In this document: piece after piece, positions 57,686 to 64,000 of the stretch
Layout: each line of letters opens with the position of its first letter
Numbering within the stretch: the first letter of the stretch is position 1
Assembly (NCBI GenBank): GCA_963850415.1
Contig: CAWKLE010000002.1
Location: 434,001 to 498,000, forward strand
Reading direction: 5' to 3'
From: VAXT01 sp963850415
GTDB taxonomy: Bacteria > Actinomycetota > Thermoleophilia > Gaiellales > Gaiellaceae
DNA: 64,000 bases
Made by a program: the position numbers and the translations under genes
Notes under the pieces: generated by a model
Told to the model about the DNA's origin: nothing
Databases searched by the model: none
What the model saw: the letters and a program-made list of their open reading frames with translations, nothing else

Positions 57686-58942
57686 TCCCGCTCACGCTCG
57701 ACGAGGTCGCCGAGCTCTGTCCCGGCCGGCTCGACCGCGCGCCGTGGGCGGACGAGGTGACCGGCGTGCAGATCGACTCGCGCCGCATCGAGGAGGGCGA
57801 CCTGTTCGTCGAGGTCGGCGGCGGCGGGGACTTCACGCGGCATGCGTTCGCGCGCGGGGCTGCGGCGACACTGGCGCCGGACGATGCGTTCGCCGCGCTC
57901 GCGCGCGCTCGGGAGTGAGATCCGCGGACGAAGCTCCGCCCGCGTGGTCGCGATCACGGGCTCGACCGGCAAGACGTCGACGAAGGACATCCTCGCCGCG
58001 ATGTGCCGGCCGCACGCAAAGACGGTCGCCGCCGAGGGCGGTCACAACAACGAGATCGGCCTCCCGCTGACGCTGACGCGCATCGAGCCGGACACCGAGC
58101 TCGTCATCTGCGAGATGGGCATGCGCGGGCTCGGGCAGATCGCCGAGCTGTGCGCGATCGCCCGACCGGACGTGGGCATGATCACGAGCATCGGGCCGGT
58201 CCACCTCGAGCTGCTCGGGACGATCGAGAACGTGGCGCAGGCGAAGGCGGAGGTGGTCGCGGCCCTTCCCGCGGGCGGCATCGCAATCGTGCCGGACGAG
58301 TCGCTGCTGGAGCCGTACCTCGTCCGCGACGACATCGAGATCCACCGCTTCGGCGAGCAGACCGTGGCGTCGTTCGAGCGGATCGAAGGCGGCAGCCGAG
58401 TCGTCTTCGCGTTCGGCGACGAGCGGATCGAGCTCGAGTTCCCGTTCACGGCGCGGCACCAGGCGCAGAACGCGGCCGCGGCGTTGCTCGCAGTGCGGGC
58501 GCTCGGCCTCCCGCTGCCCACGGGGCGAGTCGAGGTGGAGCTGTCGCGCTGGCGCGGAGACGAGTCACCACTCCGGGGCGGCGGCCTGCTGATCAACGAC
58601 TCCTACAACGCGAACCCGACGTCGATGCGGGCGGCGCTGGAGCACCTCGCCGGCCACGAGGGGCGCACGGTCGCGGTGCTCGGCGAGATGGCCGAGCTCG
58701 GTCCGACCTCGCCCGAGTACCACGCCGAGATCGGCGAGCTGGTGAGCGATCTCGGAATCGACGTCGTGCTCGGAGTCGGCGAGCTCGCGCGCGCGTACGG
58801 GGGCGAGTGGGTCGCCGACGCGACGAAGGCGGCCGAACGCGCACCGGAGCTCGTCCAGCCCGGCGACACAGTCCTCGTCAAAGGCTCGCGCGCGGTCGGG
58901 CTCGAGGTCGTGGCGGAAGCCCTCACAGGAGTCCCCGCCTAG
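57682..58942 (+). pseudogene. murF: UDP-MurNAc-tripeptide-D-Ala-D-Ala ligase MurF, one frameshift
   Basis: N-terminal domain from GTG 57682 (IPLTLDEVAELCPG, VQIDSRRIEEGDLFVE) runs to a stop at 57918 after AFAALARARE. In the +1 frame the protein continues as LGSEIRGRSSARVVAITGSTGKTSTKD (P-loop, in parts) with VHLELLGTIENVA, INDSYNANPTSM and LVKGSRAVGLE to 58942. A surplus base in the GC-repeat 57892-57908 explains the break; the joined protein is about 419 residues. MurF adds D-Ala-D-Ala and is essential, which argues for an assembly error. The TAG stop shares a base with the mraY GTG. Confidence 0.92.
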
Positions 58943-59961
58943 TGGAACGCGTGCTGGCGGCCGGGATCTTCGCGATGGCGATCTCGATCCTCGCCGGGCC
59001 CAAGTTCATCGACTTCCTGCGCCGGAACGAGTTCGGCCAGCACATCCGCGAGGAGCTGCCGGCCGAGCACCACCTGAAGCAGGGCACGCCGACGATGGGC
59101 GGCCTGCTGATCCTGTTCTCGATGACCATCCCGTTCCTCGCGCTCTCGAAGTACACGCAGGCCGGTCTGACCGTCTTCTTCGTCACGCTCGCCTGCGGTG
59201 CGATCGGCTTCGTCGACGACTGGTTCAAGGTGCGCCATCGCCGGTCGCTGGGGCTCAACGGCCGCTGGAAGCTCCTGCTGCTCGCGGCGATCACCATCGG
59301 CGTCGGTTGGTCGGCGCGCGACATCGGGCTCTCGAAGGACGTCTACGCGCCCATCCTCGACTGGCGCATCACGCTCTCGTTCGGTTTCTACATCCTGCTG
59401 TTCATCGTCATCGCCGGAGCGGCGAACGGCGCGAACCTGACGGACGGCATCGACGGGCTCGCGGTGGGTGTGGCCATGATCGCGCTGATCACGTTCGCGG
59501 CGATGAACGTGGTCACGTGGATCCGCTCGGCGCGGGCGATCGACCTGCGCGACGCGTCCGCGCTCGACCTCGCGATCCTCGGGGCCGCCCTGACGGGAGG
59601 CGCGATCGGGTTCCTCTGGTACAACGCGTTCCCCGCCGAGGTGATCATGGGCGACACCGGCTCGATGGCCCTCGGGGGCGCGATCGGCGCCTTCGCGGTG
59701 ATGACGAAGACGGAGCTGCTGCTGCTCCTGATCGGAGGGATCTTCGTCGTCGAGGCGGTCTCGGTGATCCTCCAGGTCGTCTCGTTCCGCTACTGGGGCC
59801 GGCGCGTGTTCCTGATGGCGCCGATCCACCACCACTTCGCGATGAAAGCCTGGTCGGAGACGAAGATCATGGTCCGTTTCTGGATCCTCGCCGCCATCAT
59901 GTGCGCTGCGGCCTTCGCGTTGTACTACCGCTTCTACCTCGACTTCCGTGCCCTGAGATGA
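58942..59961 (+). CDS. mraY: Phospho-N-acetylmuramoyl-pentapeptide transferase MraY
   Basis: 339 residues with ten hydrophobic segments. PTMGGLLIL (about 49), FVDDWFKVRHRRSLGL with the catalytic DD (about 93-94), NLTDGIDGLA (about 163-172), GDTGSMALGG and APIHHHFAMKAW (about 293-304) are MraY hallmarks. It moves phospho-MurNAc-pentapeptide to undecaprenyl phosphate, giving lipid I. ATGA overlap with murD. Confidence 0.96.
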   Translation: MERVLAAGIFAMAISILAGPKFIDFLRRNEFGQHIREELPAEHHLKQGTPTMGGLLILFSMTIPFLALSKYTQAGLTVFFVTLACGAIGFVDDWFKVRHRRSLGLNGRWKLLLLAAITIGVGWSARDIGLSKDVYAPILDWRITLSFGFYILLFIVIAGAANGANLTDGIDGLAVGVAMIALITFAAMNVVTWIRSARAIDLRDASALDLAILGAALTGGAIGFLWYNAFPAEVIMGDTGSMALGGAIGAFAVMTKTELLLLLIGGIFVVEAVSVILQVVSFRYWGRRVFLMAPIHHHFAMKAWSETKIMVRFWILAAIMCAAAFALYYRFYLDFRALR

Positions 59962-61185
59962 GCTGGCTCGTCCTTGGGACTCGCACGCTCGGGGCAGGCG
60001 GCGGCCCTTGCGCTTCGGCGACGCGGGGAGGAGGTGATCGGAATCGATGCGTCGCCGAGCCTCGACGTGGGCAGGCTTGCCGAGGCGGGCGTCGAAGTCC
60101 ACCTCGGGACCGAGGAGGAGCGTTTGCTCGACGGCGTCGAGACACTGGTCAAGAGCCCGGGGGTGCCTGGTGAGGCACCTCTGGTTCAGGCTGCCCGTGC
60201 ACGCGGGATTCCCGTCTGGAGCGAGGTCGAGCTCGGATCCCGGCTGCTCGCGACGACGATCGTCGGCGTGACCGGGACGAACGGGAAGACGACGACGAGC
60301 GAGCTGCTCGGCGCGATGCTCCGCGCTCCCGTCGCGGGCAACGTCGGGCGTGCGCTCTGCGAGCTGGACGGGCACGTCGCGGAAGGCGAAGTCGTCGTCT
60401 GCGAGGTCTCGAGCTTCCAGCTGGAGGACATCCACGCGTTCAAGCCGCACGTCGCCGTTCTGCTCAACCTCGAGCCGGATCACCTCGACCGGCACGGCAC
60501 CTTCGGGGCGTACGCCGACGCGAAGCTGCGGATCTTCGAGAACCAGGACGCGGCTGACGTCGCCGTCGTTCCGCGCCGGTTCGAAACGATCCCGGGCGAG
60601 GCGCGCCGGATCGAGTTCGCGCCCACCGACGAGCTTCCCGCCGAGCCGCTGATCCCGGGCGCGCACAACCGCGAGAACGCCGCGGCCGCCACCGCCGCGG
60701 CGCGAGCGCTCGGGGTCGACGACGCGAGGATCGCCGAGGCGCTGGAGACCTTTCCCGGCGTCGCACACCGTCTCGAGCCGGTGGCCGATGCAGACGGCGT
60801 CATCTACGTGAACGACTCGAAGGCGACGAACACCGCGGCTGCCCGCCGCGCCGTCGCCGCGTACGACCAGCCGCTGCACGTCATCCTCGGCGGCCGAGGC
60901 AAGGGCGAGAGCTACACGGAGCTCGCGCTCGACCTCGCCGGCCGCGCCCGGCGTGCCTACCTGATCGGCGAGGCGGCGCGCGCCATGGACGTCGCCCTCG
61001 AGCTCGCCGGTGTCGACCACGAGCTGAGCGGCGACCTGGAGACCGCGGTGCGCTCGGCGGCGAGGAACGCGCGCCCGGGCGAAATCGTCCTGCTCGCCCC
61101 CGCGTGCGCGAGCTACGACCAGTTCCACGACTTCGAAGAGCGCGGTGAGGCCTTCAAGCGCCTCGTCGCCGAGGTGGCCCGTTGA
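59958..61185 (+). pseudogene. murD: UDP-MurNAc-L-Ala:D-Glu ligase MurD, one frameshift near the start
   Basis: ATG 59958 overlaps the mraY stop and reads MSWLVLG, then shifts; the +1 frame continues GLARSGQAAALALRRRG, giving the classic N-terminal VLGLARSG motif if one base (about 59976-59981) is surplus. The rest is intact: VTGTNGKTTTSELL (about 95), CEVSSFQLE (about 140), VNDSKATNTAA and VILGGRGKG. The joined protein is about 408 residues. The frame after the break begins with TTG 59974, so a shortened start is the alternative, but it would lose the first strand. TTGA overlap with ftsW. Confidence 0.92.
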
Positions 61186-62414
61186 AGCGCGGCCAGCTCG
61201 ACGCGCACATCCTCGTCCTCGTCACGCTCGGCCTGACCGCGTTCGGGCTCGTGATGGTCTACAGCGCGACGTCGGCGCCGGCTGCGCTCGGCGGCGGCGA
61301 CCCGGTCTTCTACCTCAAGCGTGAGTCCATCTATGCGGCGCTCGGCGTCGTCCTGCTCCTGGTCGCGTCGCGCGTCGACTACCGGAAGCTCCGGTACCTC
61401 GCGCCGGTCCTGATACTGACGAGCCTCGGCCTCTGTCTCGCCGTGCTCGCGCTCGGGCAGCAGGTGAATGGGGCGCGCCGCTGGCTCGGCGTCGGGCCGC
61501 TCGCGTTCCAGCCCTCGGAGCTCGCCAAGCTGAGCCTCGCGATCTGGGCGTCCGCGTATCTGGCGCGCCACCGGGCGCCGCAGACGCTCAAGGAGCTCGC
61601 CCGGCCGATCGGGATCACGACCGCCCTCTTCGCCGGCCTGATCCTGCTCGAGCCAGACCTCGGGACCGTGATCGCGATCGGGATCGTCCTCGGCGCGATC
61701 CTCGTCGTGTCCGGAGTGCCGCTGCGGGTTCTCGCCGCCGGCGGGTCGATTGCGGTCGCGCTCGGGCTCGCCGCAATCTGGTTCGAGCCGTATCGCCGCG
61801 CGCGCCTGTTCAGCTTCGTCCACCCGTGGCACGACGCCCAGGGCGCGGGCTTCCAGACGCTGCAGGCGATCATCGGCTTCGGCTCGGGCGGGATCTTCGG
61901 GACCGGGATCGGACAGGGCGTCGCGAAGGTGAACTACCTGCCCGAGGCGCACACGGACATGATCTTCGCCACGATCGGCGAGGAGCTCGGGCTGGTCGGC
62001 GCCGCACTCGTCATCGCCGCGTACTGCGCGTTCGCGTACGCGGGGTTGCGTGTGGCGCTGCGCTGCCGCGATCCGTTCGGAAAACGTCTCGCGGCCGGGC
62101 TGACGACGCTCGTCTGCGGGCAGGCGCTCGTCAATCTGGCCGCGGTTCTCGGGCTCGCTCCGCTGACGGGAATCACGCTTCCGTTCGTCTCGTACGGCGG
62201 GTCGAGCCTCGTTGTGTCGCTCGCCTCGGTGGGCGTCCTCCTTAACATCGCTGGACATGGACGAGCAGCGAGCGCTCAAGTGTCTGATCGCAGCCGGCGG
62301 GACCGCCGGCCACGTGCTGCCGTCGCTCGCCGTCGCGGAGGCGCTCGTCGCGCGGGGACTCACGGTGACGTTCGCCGGGTCGCCGGATCGCGCCGAGGCG
62401 CGGCTCGTTCCTGA
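61182..62414 (+). CDS. ftsW: Lipid II polymerase FtsW (SEDS family)
   Basis: 410 residues in the open frame, with about ten helices. LGQQVNGARRWLGVGPLAFQPSE (in parts GQQVNGARRWLG and FQPSELAKL), LLEPDLGT, LPEAHTDMIFATIGEELG and FVSYGGSSLV are SEDS marks. It polymerises lipid II at the septum with FtsI. The true end is doubtful: after LLNIAGHG the last 50 residues overlap murG by 158 nt and are Arg-rich shadow sequence. A stop at 62285-62287 in another frame would give a normal tail if one base were missing near 62246-62284. Confidence 0.88.
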   Translation: MKRGQLDAHILVLVTLGLTAFGLVMVYSATSAPAALGGGDPVFYLKRESIYAALGVVLLLVASRVDYRKLRYLAPVLILTSLGLCLAVLALGQQVNGARRWLGVGPLAFQPSELAKLSLAIWASAYLARHRAPQTLKELARPIGITTALFAGLILLEPDLGTVIAIGIVLGAILVVSGVPLRVLAAGGSIAVALGLAAIWFEPYRRARLFSFVHPWHDAQGAGFQTLQAIIGFGSGGIFGTGIGQGVAKVNYLPEAHTDMIFATIGEELGLVGAALVIAAYCAFAYAGLRVALRCRDPFGKRLAAGLTTLVCGQALVNLAAVLGLAPLTGITLPFVSYGGSSLVVSLASVGVLLNIAGHGRAASAQVSDRSRRDRRPRAAVARRRGGARRAGTHGDVRRVAGSRRGAARS

Positions 62415-63324
62415 GGCAGGCTTCGAGCTCGACACGTTCCAGGTTTCGGGGTTGCCGCGCCGTCCCGGGCCGGCTCAGGTTCGCGCGGTTGGAAAGGCGA
62501 TGCGCGCGCCGAAGGCGTGCAAGCGGATCCTGCGTGCGCGGGAGCCGGACGTCGTCCTCGGCGGCGGGGGCTACGTGGCCGGGCCGATGGTCTACGCGGC
62601 CTCGCGGCTGGCGATTCCCGCGGCGCTGATGGAAGCCGACGCGCATCTCGGGCTCGCGAACAGGCTGGCGGCTCCGTTCGCGGAGCGCGTCTTTCTCGCG
62701 TTTCCGATCGAGGGTCGCGAGCGGCCGAAGTACCGCGTCACCGGCCGCCCGATCCCGGCGCGGAACCAGCCGACGTCACGCGCCGAGGGCCGCCGGGTCT
62801 TCGACCTGCCTCCTCGGGCGCGCGTGCTGCTCGTCTTCGGCGGCAGCCAGGGCGCGGCGAGCCTGAACGACGAGATCGTCGAGGCTTTCGGCGAGGCCGG
62901 GCCCGCCGTGTTGCACCTGTGCGGCGAGCGCGACTTCGAGCGGCTTCGCGGCCGGCCCCGGCGCGACGACTACAAGCTGGTTCCGTTCACGAACGAGTTC
63001 GGCGCGGCGCTCGGCGCGGCGGATCTCGTCGTCGCGCGTGCGGGCGGCTCCTTGTGGGAGGTCGCCGCAGCCGGGAAGCCGGCGATCCTCGTCCCCTACC
63101 CGTTCGCGACTGCCGACCACCAGTCGAAGAACGCGCGCTTCTTCGAGCGTGCCGGCGGCGCGATCACGGTTCCGGAGACGGAGCTCGGCCGCGTCGCAGA
63201 TCTCGCGCGCTCGCTGATCGGCGACCCGGAGCGGCTGAAGGAGATGGGTGACGCGATGAAGCGGGTCGCGAAGCCCGATGCGGCCGAAGAGATCGCGGAA
63301 GGCCTGATCCAGCTTGCGACTTGA
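62257..63324 (+). CDS. murG: UDP-GlcNAc transferase MurG
   Basis: 355 residues. LIAAGGTAGHVLPSLAVAEAL (GGTAGH near residue 14; quoted region begins at residue 9), GGGGYVAGPMV (about 105), VFGGSQGAASLN (about 197) and the acceptor-side RAGGSLWEVAAAGKPAILVPYP segment (in part AGGSLWEVAAAGKPAI). It adds GlcNAc to lipid I to give lipid II on the inner membrane face. ATG 62257 gives the family start. Confidence 0.93.
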   Translation: MDEQRALKCLIAAGGTAGHVLPSLAVAEALVARGLTVTFAGSPDRAEARLVPEAGFELDTFQVSGLPRRPGPAQVRAVGKAMRAPKACKRILRAREPDVVLGGGGYVAGPMVYAASRLAIPAALMEADAHLGLANRLAAPFAERVFLAFPIEGRERPKYRVTGRPIPARNQPTSRAEGRRVFDLPPRARVLLVFGGSQGAASLNDEIVEAFGEAGPAVLHLCGERDFERLRGRPRRDDYKLVPFTNEFGAALGAADLVVARAGGSLWEVAAAGKPAILVPYPFATADHQSKNARFFERAGGAITVPETELGRVADLARSLIGDPERLKEMGDAMKRVAKPDAAEEIAEGLIQLAT

Positions 63325-64000
63325 GGGCCGCAAGCTCTGGTTCGTCGGGATCGGAGGCGCTGGCCTCTCAGGCTACGCGGTGCTCGCAAAGGCGTGGGGG
63401 GCCGAGGTCGCGGGCTGGGACCGTCACGAGACTCCGTACCTCGAGCACGTCCGCGCCGCCGGGATTCCAGTCACGGTGTCGGACGAAGTCGAGCCTCCTC
63501 CCGACGGCTACGAACCAGTCGTGTCCACCGCGTACATGCCCCGGGACCTGGTCCCTGGGCATGGCTGGAAGAGCCGGGCGGCGTTCCTCGCGGAGCTGGT
63601 TTCGCTGCAGGACGCGATCGTCGTCTCGGGCGCGCACGGGAAGACGACGACGACGGCGATGATCGCGTTCGTCCTGGACCGTCTCGGGCAGGATCCCTCG
63701 TTCTTGATCGGCGGAGAGATTCCGCAGCTGGGCGGGAACGCGCGCGCAGGCTCCGGCTGGCTCGTCGTCGAGGGCGACGAGTCCGACCGGACGATCGAGC
63801 TGCTGCGTCCGAAGATCGCCGTCGTCACGAACGTCGAGCTGGATCATCACTCGGAGTTCGCGTCGCGCGCCGAGGTGGAGGAGCTGTTCGAGCGCTGGCT
63901 CGCCGAGGTGCCGCACGTCGTGCGCGCCGACGAGCTCGAGCCGGTCGAGCTGCAACTCGCCGTGCCGGGCGAGCACAACCGTTCGAACGCAGCGGCGGCG
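63314..64000 (+). CDS. murC: UDP-N-acetylmuramate-L-alanine ligase MurC (3' partial)
   Basis: The frame from TTG 63314, overlapping the murG end by 11 nt, stays open to the window edge (229 codons). It reads LWFVGIGGAGLSGYAVLAK (nucleotide-binding start), SGAHGKTTTTAM (P-loop, about 108), EGDESDRTI and NVELDHHSEF, as in MurC. It adds L-Ala to UDP-MurNAc, the first peptide step. The C-terminal domain lies beyond the window. Confidence 0.9.
   Translation, partial: MRLEGRKLWFVGIGGAGLSGYAVLAKAWGAEVAGWDRHETPYLEHVRAAGIPVTVSDEVEPPPDGYEPVVSTAYMPRDLVPGHGWKSRAAFLAELVSLQDAIVVSGAHGKTTTTAMIAFVLDRLGQDPSFLIGGEIPQLGGNARAGSGWLVVEGDESDRTIELLRPKIAVVTNVELDHHSEFASRAEVEELFERWLAEVPHVVRADELEPVELQLAVPGEHNRSNAAAA

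Noticed and set aside
62260..62414. A genuine 50-residue cytosolic tail on FtsW
   Set aside because: The tail is an Arg-rich out-of-frame reading of murG codons. It was kept in the coordinates only because no in-frame stop occurs earlier; a missed indel is possible.
1..64000. tRNA genes, insertion sequences, prophage genes, toxin-antitoxin pairs or defence systems
   Set aside because: I looked for tRNA T-loop motifs in the gaps and for transposase, integrase, restriction, Cas and toxin families among the proteins and found none that can be supported.

Overview
The window is a high-GC, densely packed bacterial chromosome segment with no tRNA, rRNA, insertion sequence, phage gene or CRISPR array that I can see. 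The gene content points to Actinomycetota, probably a deep-branching lineage such as Thermoleophilia (inference from protein character, not from a search). Supporting points are the fused PafBC-type WYL regulator, the many GTG/TTG starts, leaderless-looking promoters, mraZ at the head of the dcw cluster and a DNPR motif in MurE, which indicates meso-diaminopimelate peptidoglycan. A Ccm-type cytochrome c maturation set and a CtaG-like protein suggest aerobic respiration.

Layout. 1-4.2 kb: cytochrome maturation (CtaG-like, CcmE, CcmF, CcmI-like) and a zinc-ribbon membrane protein. 4.2-6.4 kb: M23 peptidase, hpt and a nuclease-like gene. 6.4-10.6 kb: an operon of phosphoesterase, cyclic 2,3-diphosphoglycerate synthetase, 2-phosphoglycerate kinase and class II FBPase, then a DUF59 gene. 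10.6-10.9 kb: three 97-bp tandem repeats. 11-18.2 kb: dirigent/AOC-like secreted protein, two-component pair, glutamine amidotransferase, quinone oxidoreductase, queG and PafBC. 18.3-21.7 kb: small zinc-finger protein, SPOR protein, zinc-ribbon protein and aldehyde dehydrogenase. 21.7-30 kb: four paralogous alpha/beta-hydrolase plus class III cyclase fusions, interrupted by a subtilisin-like protease gene with a structured leader. 30-35 kb: thiolase, hydroxyacyl-CoA dehydrogenase, a DMFase-like exported protein and a cation/proton antiporter. 35-46.8 kb: second two-component pair, queA-tgt-yajC-secDF, UbiB kinase and an atypical response regulator. 46.8-52.6 kb: ArsR/SRPBCC pair, lipoprotein, ECF sigma with ogt, PfkB kinase and MMPL transporter. 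52.6-64 kb: dcw cluster mraZ-rsmH-ftsL-ftsI-murE-murF-mraY-murD-ftsW-murG-murC, cut by the window end.

How the genes work together. The dcw genes are mostly joined by ATGA/GTGA/TTGA overlaps and should be one transcriptional unit started at a promoter overlapped by four MraZ-type boxes. The 6.4-10.3 kb operon holds both enzymes that turn 2-phosphoglycerate into cyclic 2,3-diphosphoglycerate, a solute known mainly from methanogenic archaea. Queuosine genes occur at two places (queG; queA-tgt).

Caution. Eight otherwise conserved genes, including essential murF, murD and secDF, are each broken by one single-base frameshift, and hpt has ATA where ATG is expected. The density suggests consensus errors in the assembly rather than real gene decay; the frameshifted genes are given here with their full inferred extent.
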